A DNA stretch of 64,000 bases from Bog-473 sp963809825. Lineage in GTDB: Bacteria; Actinomycetota; Acidimicrobiia; Acidimicrobiales; RAAP-2. Where the stretch lies: NCBI GenBank assembly GCA_963809825.1, contig CAWELJ010000011.1, forward strand, positions 124,001 to 188,000, in the 5' to 3' direction. Both the position numbers and the translations under genes were made by a program. The notes beneath the pieces are model-generated. The model was not told the origin of the DNA and did no database searches. It saw only the letters and a program-made list of their open reading frames with translations. Positions 34,491 to 43,111 of this stretch are shown here, one piece after another; positions within the stretch are counted from its first letter, which is position 1, and each line of letters starts with the position of its first letter.

Positions 34491-35084
34491 GTGCACATCG
34501 TCGGCTCGGTGGAGATCGCCGGCAGCTGGTGGCAGTACGTGGCCCTGTTCGTGGCGGTGGCGGCGTCGTGGGCCGGTGTGCCCTTCATCGGCGCCACCGC
34601 GCTCGGCGCCGCCGGCGTGGCGGCCAGCCAGGGGAGGCTCAACCTGGCGCTGGTGGTGGGAGTGTCGACGCTGGCCGGAGAGGTCGGCGGGCTCACCGGT
34701 TACGCCATCGGCAACCGCTGGGGACGCGAGATCCTGGAGCGGCCCGGCAGGCACCAGGCGGGCCGCCAGCGGATGATCGAGCGCGGCGAGCGTGCCTACG
34801 CACGGTGGGGGCGCCTGGCGGTCTTCTTCACACCGGCCATCGTCTCGGGCACCGCCAAGATGCAGCACGGACAGTTCGTCCTCTGGAACCTCGTCGCGTC
34901 GCTGGGCTTCTCGGTCTCGGTCGCGGCCAGCGCGTACGGGTTCGGGAGGATCTTCACCGGCCACCATTCGCCACACGACATCGCGATCCTGCTCGTGGGG
35001 CTCGTCGTCGGGGTGCTGGTGACCGTGCACTTCATCCGGCACCGCCACCGTCTCGCCGCGGCGGCGCGACCGTCAGCGCGGTAG
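34491..35084 (+). CDS. DedA/VTT-domain membrane protein
   Basis: A 197-residue membrane protein of the SNARE-associated/DedA family, which includes undecaprenyl-phosphate and phospholipid flippases. The amphipathic segment GVPFIGATALGAAGVAASQG and the following GEVGGLTGYAIGNRWG match the family's re-entrant loop and conserved Gly motif. Four to five helices are predicted. The C-terminus is His/Arg-rich. Its last 12 bp overlap the 3' end of the acyl-CoA dehydrogenase on the other strand. Confidence 0.82.
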   Translation: MHIVGSVEIAGSWWQYVALFVAVAASWAGVPFIGATALGAAGVAASQGRLNLALVVGVSTLAGEVGGLTGYAIGNRWGREILERPGRHQAGRQRMIERGERAYARWGRLAVFFTPAIVSGTAKMQHGQFVLWNLVASLGFSVSVAASAYGFGRIFTGHHSPHDIAILLVGLVVGVLVTVHFIRHRHRLAAAARPSAR

Positions 35085-36215
35085 GCCGAGGATCCTGCCG
35101 GCGATGATGTCGCGCTGCACCTGCGACGTCCCCCCGGCGATGCCCGCGGCCTTGCTCCACAGCCACTGCCTCGCCCAGGGTCCGGCCTCCGCCGACGCCG
35201 GGTCGCGCCCGGTGACGAGGAGTGCGGCGTCGGAGAGGTTCTGCGTCATGGCCGTCCAGGTCAGCTTGACCCAGCTCGACTCGGGACCGGGCTCCTCACC
35301 ACGGCCCAGGCGCGTCAGGGTGCGCAGGTTGTGCAGACGGAGCACGCCGAGGTCGATGTAGGCCTGCGCCAGGGCGTCGGCGACGAGGGGGTCGTCCAGC
35401 GCGCCGTTGGCCCGGGCCTCCTCGTACAGCCGGGCCAGGTAGGTCTCGTGGACGACCTGCTCCTTGAAGGGGAAGTTCGTCCCCCGTTCGTGCGCCAGGG
35501 TCGAGCCGGCCACGGTCCAGCCCTGACCCTCGGTTCCCACCACGTGCTCGGCCGGGACGAAGACGTCGGTCAGGAAGACCTCGTTGAATTCTGCGTCCCC
35601 GGTCATCTGCACCAGCGGGCGCACGTCGACCCCCGGCTCGGACATGTCGACGATCAGGGCCGTGATGCCCTGTTGCGGACGTGGTGCGTCCGGTTCGGTG
35701 CGGGCGAGGCACAGACCCCAGCTGGCGAACTGGGCGTACGACGTCCAGACCTTGCGGCCCGTCACCAGATAGCCCCCGTCGACGGGCGTCGCGCTGGTGG
35801 AGAGGGATGCGAGGTCGCTGCCGGCGTCGGGTTCGCTGAAGAGCTGGCACCAGATCTCCTCGGCCGAGAGGATGGGCGGCAGGTAACGCAGGCGCTGGTC
35901 CTCGGTGCCGTGTGCCAGCAGCGTCGGTCCGACCAGGTTGATGCCGACGCGGTTCACCGGTTGCGGCGCCTGCGAACGGGCGTACTCGCTCTGGTACAGC
36001 GCGACCTGCACCGGCGTCGCACTGCGCCCGCCGTACGCGCTGGGCCAGTGCACGCCCACCCAGCGGTCGGCCGCCAGGGTGGCCTGCCACTCCCGGCCCC
36101 AGGCCACCTCGTCGGCCAGGTCGACGAACGCGGGCGGGCGATGCGGATGCGCGGCGAGCCAGTCCCGGAACGAGGCCGCGAACTCCTCGTCCTCGCGCCT
36201 CAGTGCGAGGTCCAC
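35073..36215 (-). CDS. acyl-CoA dehydrogenase (FadE-like, catalytic-type subunit)
   Basis: A 380-residue FAD-dependent acyl-CoA dehydrogenase that introduces the alpha,beta double bond in acyl-CoAs. It shows the signature CQLFSEPDAGSDLASLS, the FAD loop VTGRKVWTSYAQ and the C-terminal GGTSQVQRDIIAGRILGLPR block. This C-terminus is shared by the subunits here at 39792, 46468 and 59232 and by the C-terminal half of 48194. It starts with GTG, 21 bp from operator copy 4, which it shares with the divergent CoA ligase. It is likely co-regulated with that ligase, which would supply its acyl-CoA. Confidence 0.92.
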   Translation of the reverse strand: MDLALRREDEEFAASFRDWLAAHPHRPPAFVDLADEVAWGREWQATLAADRWVGVHWPSAYGGRSATPVQVALYQSEYARSQAPQPVNRVGINLVGPTLLAHGTEDQRLRYLPPILSAEEIWCQLFSEPDAGSDLASLSTSATPVDGGYLVTGRKVWTSYAQFASWGLCLARTEPDAPRPQQGITALIVDMSEPGVDVRPLVQMTGDAEFNEVFLTDVFVPAEHVVGTEGQGWTVAGSTLAHERGTNFPFKEQVVHETYLARLYEEARANGALDDPLVADALAQAYIDLGVLRLHNLRTLTRLGRGEEPGPESSWVKLTWTAMTQNLSDAALLVTGRDPASAEAGPWARQWLWSKAAGIAGGTSQVQRDIIAGRILGLPR

Positions 36216-36235
36216 CGCTGCCCCGTCTCCCGTCC

Positions 36236-36249
36236 TGACATCGGCGTCA
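36236..36249. promoter_or_regulatory. candidate operator, TGACRCNNGYGTCA palindrome (copy 4)
   Basis: TGACATCGGCGTCA lies in the 65-bp divergent region between an acyl-CoA dehydrogenase and a CoA ligase. It ends 17 bp before the ligase -10 box, i.e. over its -35 region. Confidence 0.62.
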
Positions 36250-36266
36250 CGTTAGTGGGGTGCGGG

Positions 36267-36272
36267 TAGGGT
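36267..36272 (+). promoter_or_regulatory. -10 box of the CoA ligase gene (leaderless)
   Basis: TAGGGT ends 8 nt before the GTG at 36281. This decides the start against the in-frame GTG at 36260. Confidence 0.5.
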
Positions 36273-36280
36273 GCCCTGCC

Positions 36281-37795
36281 GTGACGGCCCGCCTTCGACC
36301 CACCTGGGTGCCGCGTCTCGCCGCCACCTACAGGCGACCGGGTGGCCCCTGGGACGTGCCGACGCTCGACACGCTGCTGTCGGCCCACGGCGGAGAGATC
36401 GTCGACGGCGACACGAGGCTCTCTGCCTCCGGGGCCGATGCGCTGGTGGGCGCCGTCGCGGGTGGGCTGCGCGAGCGCGGCGTCCGCCGAGGCGATGCCG
36501 TGGCGTGGCAGGTGCCCAACAGCCTGGCCGCGGCCGTCCTGACCCGTGCCTGTTGGCGCCTCGGTGCCGTGGCGGCACCGGTGCTCCACTCCTTCGGGGC
36601 CGGCGACGTCGAGGCGGCTCTCTCCCAGATCGACCCCGCACTGGTCCTCGACCTCTCGCCCGATGCCCTCTCCGACCCTGCGGCCCTGGCCGACGCGCTC
36701 GGAGGTGCACCCGTGCCGGTAGGCGGAGGTGCCGGCCGGCCCTCCGACGTCGCACTGGTCCTGTTCACCTCGGGATCGACGGGCGTGCCGAAGGCCGTGC
36801 TCCACACCCACCGCGCCTTGAGCTGGAAAGCCAGCCTGATGGCGCAGGTGCACGGTCTCGGCCCGGCCGACGCCGTGCTCATGCCGGCCCCGATGGCCCA
36901 CATCTCGGGACTGCTGAACGGGGTGCTCGTGCCCGGCGCAGCCGGGTTGCGATCCGTCCTGGTCCGGCGCTTCGATCCCGAGGAGGCGCTCGCCCTGGTC
37001 GCGAGCGAGCGCATCTCGTTCCTGGCCGGACCGCCGACCTTCTTCATCGCGATGGCCCGCGCCCTCGCCGAAGGCCCGGGGGTCGACGTCTCGTCGGTGC
37101 GCCTGGTCTCGAGCGGCGGGGCCTCGGTCACGCCTGCCTTCGTCGAGGACACGGCGCGCACGTTCGGCTGCCGGGTGAAGCGCACGTACGGCTCCACGGA
37201 GGCGCCGACCGTCACCACCAGCACCGACGGCGACCCGTTCGAGAAGGCCCGCGACACCGACGGGCGCGCCGTCGGCGCGGTCGAGCTCCGGGTGTCCGAC
37301 CCGGCGACGGGCGCGGCGCGTGCGACCGGCACGTCGGGGGAGCTCTGGGTCCGTGGGCCCGAGATGTTCGCCGGCTATGCGGACCCCGACCAGACCCGAG
37401 CCGTCATCGCCCGCGGAGGCTGGTTCCGCACCGGTGACCTGGCCATCGTGGACGCGGAGGGATGGGTCCGCATCGTGGGCCGTCTGAAGGACGTCATCAT
37501 CCGCGGCGGTGAGAACATCTCCGCCTCCGAGGTCGAGGCGGCGCTCGAAGCCCATCCCGACGTCCGGCACGCCGTGGCGGTGGGATATCCCGATCCGCTC
37601 ATGGGTGAACGCGTGGCGGCCTTCGTCGAGGCGAGCGCGCCGTTCGACCTCGAGGAGTGCCGGCGCTGGTTCGCCAGCCGTGGCATGGCGAAGTTCAAGA
37701 CGCCCGAGAAGGTCGAACGGCTCCATCAGTTGCCGGTGCTCGGTTCGGGCAAGGCCGACCGCGCCGCGTTGCGCCGACGTGCGGGCGCCACGTGA
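36281..37795 (+). CDS. acyl-CoA synthetase / AMP-binding CoA ligase
   Basis: A 504-residue class I adenylate-forming enzyme that would activate a carboxylic acid to its CoA thioester with ATP. The P-loop reads LFTSGSTGVPKAV, KRTYGSTEAP is motif A5, GDLAIVDAEGWVRIVGR is A7/A8, and the catalytic Lys lies in SGKADRAALRR. IRGGENIS is typical of fatty or aryl acid ligases. The start follows the leaderless -10 element. It is divergent from the acyl-CoA dehydrogenase at 35073. Confidence 0.9.
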   Translation: MTARLRPTWVPRLAATYRRPGGPWDVPTLDTLLSAHGGEIVDGDTRLSASGADALVGAVAGGLRERGVRRGDAVAWQVPNSLAAAVLTRACWRLGAVAAPVLHSFGAGDVEAALSQIDPALVLDLSPDALSDPAALADALGGAPVPVGGGAGRPSDVALVLFTSGSTGVPKAVLHTHRALSWKASLMAQVHGLGPADAVLMPAPMAHISGLLNGVLVPGAAGLRSVLVRRFDPEEALALVASERISFLAGPPTFFIAMARALAEGPGVDVSSVRLVSSGGASVTPAFVEDTARTFGCRVKRTYGSTEAPTVTTSTDGDPFEKARDTDGRAVGAVELRVSDPATGAARATGTSGELWVRGPEMFAGYADPDQTRAVIARGGWFRTGDLAIVDAEGWVRIVGRLKDVIIRGGENISASEVEAALEAHPDVRHAVAVGYPDPLMGERVAAFVEASAPFDLEECRRWFASRGMAKFKTPEKVERLHQLPVLGSGKADRAALRRRAGAT

Positions 37796-37863
37796 ACCTC
37801 GGTTTCGTCGACTTCACGGAGCGCTGCCGGCCGGCATGGCCCGCCCCCGCGCGAGCACCGAAG

Positions 37864-37869
37864 TAGCGT
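37864..37869 (+). promoter_or_regulatory. -10 box of the 37877 secreted-protein gene (leaderless)
   Basis: TAGCGT ends 7 nt before the GTG at 37877. Confidence 0.42.
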
Positions 37870-37876
37870 CTGACGC

Positions 37877-38533
37877 GTGCCTCGCCGCAACCTGATCCCG
37901 TTCGCGCTCCTGGCCGTCCTCGCGGCCGCGACGCTCGGCTTCGCCGTGCTGGGCGCATCGTCCGCACCGGGCGCCGCCACGCTGACCGTGCAGAACGCAT
38001 CGACGGAGACCTTCGGCTCCCCCACCGGGTCGACGTCCTTCGCCATGGATGTCGTCAGCACCCTGTCGGCCGGCACGGGGACCGGGACCATCACCCAGGC
38101 GCGCCTCGTCGCGTACGTCCCGCCGCAGCACATGGCCGTCTATCAGGTCACGGGCAGGTCGACGAGGCTGCTGGCCGTGCTCGATCAGTCGGCCGTCACC
38201 TGCGCGCTGAGCACGTACACGTCCATCGTGGGCGGGACGACGCCGTGGACCGCCGCCGGCAGCACCTACACGCGGACCGAGACCCTCGCCGCCTACTCCG
38301 CCCGGGTACCGAGCACGACGGGCCCGTCGTGCTCACCACAGCCCACCGCGGTGCGCGGACGGGTCATTGAGATCGCCGTCGTCCGCTCCGGGTACCTGAT
38401 CAGCATCCGCCTGACCGTCGTCGTGCCGCCCCAGAAGCTGAGCAACGGAACCGAGGCGGCCCACGGGGCGGAGAGCGAGGCGCTGGTGCTGCTCCGCATC
38501 AACGGCACGCCCACACGGGACTACGGCCCGTAG
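37877..38533 (+). CDS. secreted or anchored protein of unknown function
   Basis: A 218-residue protein with a signal peptide or N-terminal anchor (basic PRR, then IPFALLAVLAAATLGFAVLG). The mature part is rich in Ser/Thr/Val, with alternating strands such as RLVAYVPPQHMAVYQV and VIEIAVVRSGYLISIRL, and contains two Cys (in VTCALS and SCSPQ) that could form a disulfide outside the cell. I do not recognise the family. It lies between the CoA ligase and the convergent acyl-CoA dehydrogenase at 38546, with its own leaderless promoter. Confidence 0.75.
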   Translation: MPRRNLIPFALLAVLAAATLGFAVLGASSAPGAATLTVQNASTETFGSPTGSTSFAMDVVSTLSAGTGTGTITQARLVAYVPPQHMAVYQVTGRSTRLLAVLDQSAVTCALSTYTSIVGGTTPWTAAGSTYTRTETLAAYSARVPSTTGPSCSPQPTAVRGRVIEIAVVRSGYLISIRLTVVVPPQKLSNGTEAAHGAESEALVLLRINGTPTRDYGP

Positions 38534-38545
38534 CCGCGCCGGACC

Positions 38546-39721
38546 TCAGGAGAACGTTCGGCCCTCGTCCAAGCGTTCACGCAGCATGGCCGCGATGCGG
38601 TCGCGATGGAACGCCGCATCGCCGAAGCTGACCTGATCGAGCTGGGCGCGCTTCACGAAGAGGTGCATGTCGTGCTCCCACGTGAAGCCGATGCCGCCGT
38701 GGACCTGCAGCCCGGCAGCCATGACGCGGCGCGAGGCGTCCGAGCACCACGCCTTCGCCATGCTGGCTGCCAGCGACCGGTCCGGGTCACCGGCTGCGGC
38801 GCACCACGCCGCGTAGTACGCGGTCGAGCGCATCCCCTCGACGTCGACCAGCGCGTCGGCCAGCATGTGCTTGACAGCCTGGAAGGAGCCGATGGGCTTG
38901 CCGAACTGGACGCGGTCCTTGGCGTACTCCACCGTCATGGCGAGCACCCGGTCGGCCGCTCCGAGCATCTCGGCGCTGGCGAGCGTCGCGGCGCGATCGA
39001 GCAGCAGCGCCACCGCGTCGTGACCCCCCAGGGGCCGGGCCGGGGTCCCGTCGAAGGCGAGGACGCCCAACTCCCTCGTGCGGTCCATGGCGGGGACGGG
39101 GTCGGGCCGCCCGCCGCTGCGGAGGTCGACGGCGTAGACACCGTCGGCGGCCACGACGACGGCCACGTCGGCGGAGGGGGCGTAGGCGGTGGGTGCGCAC
39201 ACCCCGGTCAGACGCGCCATTCCGCCCGGCGCCGACGACGCGACCGCGATGGCGTCGGGCGCGACGGCCACGCAACCGACCGCCGCGCCCTCACTGAGGG
39301 CGTCGCGCCACTCCTTCGTCCCCTCGTCGACCCGCGCCTCCGCACCGCTCAGGGCCCCGAGCGCTACGACCGAGGGCAGGAAGGGTGCCGCCACCAGCCG
39401 CCGCCCGATCTCCTCGCAGAGCACCGCGACCTCCACCAGGCCGAGACCCAGGCCACCCTCGTCCTCGGGCAGTTCGAGGGCCAGCCAGCCCTGGTCCGCC
39501 ATGGCCGACCACACCGCCGCGTCATACCCCTGCGGGGCGGCCCGGCTCCGTCCGCGGGCGTCGCCTCCCGCCGGAGCCACCTCGCCCGCCCCCGGCAGGG
39601 TGCCCACGATCGCGCCGGTGCCCACCCGGGCCCGCAGCGCGTCGTGCCCCGCCATCCCGTTCAGCAGCGCGGCCGCCGCGTCGCGCAGGGCCTGCTGATC
39701 GGCGGAGAGGTCGAAGTCCAC
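38546..39721 (-). CDS. acyl-CoA dehydrogenase (FadE-like, GIGFTWEHD-type subunit)
   Basis: A 391-residue acyl-CoA dehydrogenase of the type that pairs with a second FadE in heteromers. It starts VDFDLSADQQALRDAAA and carries LELPEDEGGLGLG, RVQFGKPIGSFQAVKH and GGIGFTWEHDMHLF near the C-terminus. The SEPxAGSD signature of the partner type is absent. The GTG at 39721 was chosen because TAGACT lies 8 nt upstream; an ATG at 39742 would sit next to the operator. It is divergent from the partner-type subunit at 39792, across operator copy 5. Confidence 0.88.
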   Translation of the reverse strand: MDFDLSADQQALRDAAAALLNGMAGHDALRARVGTGAIVGTLPGAGEVAPAGGDARGRSRAAPQGYDAAVWSAMADQGWLALELPEDEGGLGLGLVEVAVLCEEIGRRLVAAPFLPSVVALGALSGAEARVDEGTKEWRDALSEGAAVGCVAVAPDAIAVASSAPGGMARLTGVCAPTAYAPSADVAVVVAADGVYAVDLRSGGRPDPVPAMDRTRELGVLAFDGTPARPLGGHDAVALLLDRAATLASAEMLGAADRVLAMTVEYAKDRVQFGKPIGSFQAVKHMLADALVDVEGMRSTAYYAAWCAAAGDPDRSLAASMAKAWCSDASRRVMAAGLQVHGGIGFTWEHDMHLFVKRAQLDQVSFGDAAFHRDRIAAMLRERLDEGRTFS

Positions 39722-39729
39722 GGCGGCGC

Positions 39730-39735
39730 AGTCTA
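39730..39735 (-). promoter_or_regulatory. -10 box of the 38546-39721 FadE gene (leaderless)
   Basis: The minus strand reads TAGACT, which ends 8 nt before the GTG at 39721. Operator copy 5 begins 10 bp further upstream, in the spacer between -10 and -35. Confidence 0.48.
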
Positions 39736-39745
39736 CGGTCATCGC

Positions 39746-39759
39746 TGACGCGGGTGTCA
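39746..39759. promoter_or_regulatory. candidate operator, TGACRCNNGYGTCA palindrome (copy 5)
   Basis: TGACGCGGGTGTCA lies in the divergent promoter of two FadE-type subunit genes, 10 bp from one -10 box and 19 bp from the other, so one bound dimer could control both. Confidence 0.62.
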
Positions 39760-39778
39760 TCCGTCGGGGCCGCTGTGC

Positions 39779-39784
39779 CATGCT
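39779..39784 (+). promoter_or_regulatory. weak -10 box of the 39792 FadE gene
   Basis: CATGCT, a one-mismatch TANNNT, ends 7 nt before the ATG at 39792. It supports that start over the ATG at 39780. Confidence 0.35.
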
Positions 39785-39791
39785 GCGGCGG

Positions 39792-40970
39792 ATGGATCTG
39801 CGCGCCACCGCTGAGCAGGAGGTGCTGCGCGACGCGTTCCGGGCCTGGCTCGTGGAGCACCTCCCGTGGCCCTATGGCGTCGGGCTGCCGCCGCGCTTCG
39901 ACGACCTGGCCGACACGGTCGCGTTCGGACGGCGCTGGCAGGGAGACCTGGCGGCAGACGGCTGGGTCGGCATCACGTGGCCCGAGGAGTACGGCGGCCG
40001 CGGCCTGGGCGCGCTCGAGAATTACGTCGTGATCGAGGAGCTGGCCCGGGCGCGGGCGCCCGAGCTCGTCGGTCGCATCGGCATCAACCTGGTCGGGCCC
40101 ACGCTGCTGGCCCACGGGACCGCGGGCCAGAAGGAGCGCTTCCTCCCCCGGATCCTCTCGGCCTCGGAGCTGTGGTGCCAGCTCTTCAGTGAGCCCGATG
40201 CGGGCAGCGACCTGGCGTCGCTCACCACCCGCGCCGTGCCCGCCGACGGCGGGTACCGCGTCACGGGCCGCAAGGTCTGGACCTCCTACGCGCAGTTCGC
40301 CGACTGGGGGCTCTGCCTCACCCGCAGCGACCCGGACGCGCCGAAGCGCCAACAGGGCATCACGGCGCTCATCGTCGACATGCACGCCGACGGCGTCGAG
40401 GTCCACCCGCTCGTCCAATCCACCGGGGAGGCGGAGTTCAACGAGGTCGAGCTGCACGACGTCTACGTGCCGGCCGATCAGCGGGTGGGCAACGAGGGCG
40501 AGGGCTGGACCATCGCCGGGTCGACGCTGGCGCACGAACGGGGGATCAACCCGCGCCAGCTCGTGATCCACGCGCAGCTCATCGAAGAGCTCCTCCGCCT
40601 GGCCCATGCCAACGGGAGCTTCGAGGACTGGCGCCTGCGCCAGCAGTTGGCGCAGGCGGCGACGGAGGTCCGCCTCTTCCAGCTCCACAACTGGCGCTCG
40701 CTCACGCGTCTGTCCAAGGGTGAGGCGCCCGGGCCCGAGGGCAGCGCGCTGAAGCTCTACTGGAGCGAGATGTCGAAGCGGCTCCACCAGACTGCGCTCG
40801 ACGTGCTGGGCACCGCCTCGCCGCTCTGGGAGGGCGCCCCGGGGAACCCGGACGACGGCGCGTGGCAGCGCTCGTGGCTGTATTACCAGGCGTCCTCCAT
40901 CTTCGCCGGGACCAACGAGATTCAGCGGACACTGGTCGGTGAGCGCGTCCTGGGGTTGCCGCGGGGTTGA
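39792..40970 (+). CDS. acyl-CoA dehydrogenase (FadE-like, catalytic-type subunit)
   Basis: A 392-residue acyl-CoA dehydrogenase. Signatures are CQLFSEPDAGSDLASLT, VTGRKVWTSYAQFADWGLC and the C-terminal FAGTNEIQRTLVGERVLGLPRG. It is divergent from a complementary GIGFTWEHD-type subunit and probably forms an alpha2beta2 heterotetramer with it, as known for steroid-pathway FadE pairs. It is first in an operon with an enoyl-CoA hydratase and a CaiB-type CoA transferase, which would supply the next two steps on the acyl-CoA. Confidence 0.92.
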   Translation: MDLRATAEQEVLRDAFRAWLVEHLPWPYGVGLPPRFDDLADTVAFGRRWQGDLAADGWVGITWPEEYGGRGLGALENYVVIEELARARAPELVGRIGINLVGPTLLAHGTAGQKERFLPRILSASELWCQLFSEPDAGSDLASLTTRAVPADGGYRVTGRKVWTSYAQFADWGLCLTRSDPDAPKRQQGITALIVDMHADGVEVHPLVQSTGEAEFNEVELHDVYVPADQRVGNEGEGWTIAGSTLAHERGINPRQLVIHAQLIEELLRLAHANGSFEDWRLRQQLAQAATEVRLFQLHNWRSLTRLSKGEAPGPEGSALKLYWSEMSKRLHQTALDVLGTASPLWEGAPGNPDDGAWQRSWLYYQASSIFAGTNEIQRTLVGERVLGLPRG

Positions 40971-41014
40971 GCGTCCCCGAGCCCGCCGGCGCGGCGCGGC
41001 AGGATGAGGGGCAC

Positions 41015-41020
41015 AGGAGG
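41015..41020 (+). promoter_or_regulatory. ribosome binding site deciding the crotonase start
   Basis: AGGAGG lies 6 nt before the ATG at 41027 and directly abuts the ATG at 41021. This spacing selects 41027 as the start. Confidence 0.75.
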
Positions 41021-41026
41021 ATGGAG

Positions 41027-41878
41027 ATGGCAGAGGACTTCGAGACGATCCGCTACGAGACCGACGGTGCCGTGGCCACCATCACGATGAACCGGCCGGA
41101 GGTCGCCAACGCCCAGGACTCCCGGCTGATCGACGAGATCGACGCGGCCTTCGACCGCGCCGACGCCGACGACGCGGTGCGCGTCGTGATCCTGGCCGGC
41201 GCGGGGAAGCACTTCTCGTCGGGCCACGACCTGAAGGCACTGGTCAGCGGCCAGGGGGACGATCCGTGGGTCGCCCTCCGTGACACCCCCGAAGGCAAGT
41301 TCCAGCACGAGAAGACGATGTACTTCGAGCGGTGCCTGCGCATCCACGACTTTCGCAAGCCGACGATCGCGGCCGTGCAGGGCAGCTGCATCGCCGCCGG
41401 GCTCATGCTCGCCGCCATGTGCGACCTGATCGTCGCCGCCGACGATGCCGTCTTCTCCAATCCCGTGCTCCGCCTGACCGGTGCCGGCGTGGAGCTCCTG
41501 GTCGAGCCCTGGGAGATCGGGATCCGCAAGGCGAAGGAGTTCCTGTTCACGGGCGACACCATCGATGCCCAGGAGGCGTGGCGCCTCGGCCTGGTCAACC
41601 GCGTCGTCCCGCGGGCGGAGCTGGAGGCGGCGGCGCGCGAGCTAGCGGACCGGGTCGCCCTGGTCCCGCCCGTCACGGTCCAGACGGTGAAGGACACCAT
41701 CAACCACACGGCCACGCTGATGGGCAAGCGCGACGCCCTCAAGTACCACTTCATGGCCCACCACTGGGTCCACAATTCGGCCACCGCGCTCGACGCGCTG
41801 GCCGCGCGCAAGGCGAAGGGCTCCATGCGGGAGGTCATGGCGGAGCGGGACAAGGGCCACCCGGAACCGGACGCATGA
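41027..41878 (+). CDS. enoyl-CoA hydratase/isomerase (crotonase family)
   Basis: A 283-residue crotonase-fold protein. The N-terminal strand ATITMNRPEVANAQ, the oxyanion-hole segment GAGKHFSSGHDLKAL and the second segment AVQGSCIAAGLMLAAMCDLI are all typical. The usual catalytic Glu region reads RLTGAGVELLVEPWEIG, so the exact reaction (hydratase, isomerase or hydrolase) is uncertain. It is set by a perfect AGGAGG. Its stop overlaps the ATG of the CaiB gene (ATGA), so the two are coupled. Confidence 0.88.
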   Translation: MAEDFETIRYETDGAVATITMNRPEVANAQDSRLIDEIDAAFDRADADDAVRVVILAGAGKHFSSGHDLKALVSGQGDDPWVALRDTPEGKFQHEKTMYFERCLRIHDFRKPTIAAVQGSCIAAGLMLAAMCDLIVAADDAVFSNPVLRLTGAGVELLVEPWEIGIRKAKEFLFTGDTIDAQEAWRLGLVNRVVPRAELEAAARELADRVALVPPVTVQTVKDTINHTATLMGKRDALKYHFMAHHWVHNSATALDALAARKAKGSMREVMAERDKGHPEPDA

Positions 41879-43098
41879 GCCCCCAGGGAACGGGGCCGCT
41901 CGCCGGCATCCGGGTGGTCGACGTCGGCACGCGCATCTCGGCACCGTTCTGCGCCGGGCTGCTCGGCGAGCTCGGGGCCGACGTGATCAAGGTCGAGCTG
42001 CCAGGTGAGGGCGACTTCATGCGCACCATGGGACCGTTCGTGCCGGTGGACGACGGGCCCGACTACTCGCTGTCCTGGGCCGTCGAGGGACGCGGGCGGA
42101 GGGGTGTCACGTGCGACCTGCGGCGCCCCGAGGGGCGTGAGCTGTTCAAGCGGCTGGCTGCCACGGCCGACGTCGTGTGCGAGAACTTCCGTCCGGGCAC
42201 CATGGAGCGCTGGGGCCTCGGACCGGAGGAGCTGTCCGACGACCTGGTGTTCGTGCGGATCAGCGTGTTCGGGCAGAGCGGGCCCTACGCGCCCCGACCG
42301 GGTCTGGACCGCCTGGGCATCGCCTTCGGCGGCCTCCTGCACCTCACCGGTGACCCCGACCGGCCGCCCGTGCGTCCAGGTGTGACCGTGTCGGACTACC
42401 TGACCGGCGTGTTCGCCGCCTTCGCCGCAGTGGCCGCGCTGTACGGCCGGGACGGCGGGCGCGAAGGCCGGGGGCCCGAGGGCGACGTCATCGACGCACC
42501 CCTGTACGGATCGGTCCTGCGCATCCTCGAGTGGACCCTGGCCGGCTACGACCGGCTCGGGATCGTGCGCCAGCGCGAGGGCAACCGGCTGTCGCACTCG
42601 GCCCCGCTCGACAACTATCCGACGGCGGACGGGTTCTTCATCTGTATCGTCGCCGGTTCGGACGCCAATTTCGGTCGCCTGTGCGCGGCCATGGAACGAC
42701 CGGACCTGGCCGCCGACCCGAGATTCGCCACGCTGGCCGAACGCGCCGCTCGGGGTGACGAGATCAACGGCCTGGTCGCCGAGTGGACCGCGGCGCTGAC
42801 CGCGGCGGAGATCACGGCCCGCTGCGTCGAGCACGACGTGCCGGTGGGGACCGCCTACAGCGCCGCCGACATCTTCGCCGATCCCCACATGGCCGCCCGG
42901 GGCGACCTCGTCTCCGTCGACGACCCGGTGATCGGTCCCGTCCGCCAGCAGGCGCCGTTCCCCCGGCTGGCCCGGCACCCCACGCCCGTGCCCACGGGAG
43001 CGCCACGGCTCGGCGAGCACAACCGCGAGGTGTGGTGCGGTCTGGTGGGTCTGAGCGATGCCGAGCTCGCCGAGCTGACCGAGCGCGGCGTCGTCTGA
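41875..43098 (+). CDS. CaiB/BaiF-family CoA transferase
   Basis: A 407-residue type III CoA transferase that moves CoA between carboxylic acids. The opening block LAGIRVVDVGTRISAPFCAGLLGELGADV is split here as the CoA-binding region, ENFRPGTMERWGLG follows, and VSDYLTGVFAAFA holds the conserved catalytic Asp. The length is standard. It is third in the FadE-crotonase-CaiB operon. It could activate or recycle the pathway acid without ATP. It is convergent with the CAP-repeat gene at 43112. Confidence 0.9.
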   Translation: MSPQGTGPLAGIRVVDVGTRISAPFCAGLLGELGADVIKVELPGEGDFMRTMGPFVPVDDGPDYSLSWAVEGRGRRGVTCDLRRPEGRELFKRLAATADVVCENFRPGTMERWGLGPEELSDDLVFVRISVFGQSGPYAPRPGLDRLGIAFGGLLHLTGDPDRPPVRPGVTVSDYLTGVFAAFAAVAALYGRDGGREGRGPEGDVIDAPLYGSVLRILEWTLAGYDRLGIVRQREGNRLSHSAPLDNYPTADGFFICIVAGSDANFGRLCAAMERPDLAADPRFATLAERAARGDEINGLVAEWTAALTAAEITARCVEHDVPVGTAYSAADIFADPHMAARGDLVSVDDPVIGPVRQQAPFPRLARHPTPVPTGAPRLGEHNREVWCGLVGLSDAELAELTERGVV

Positions 43099-43111
43099 GG
43101 CGCCGCCGGAC

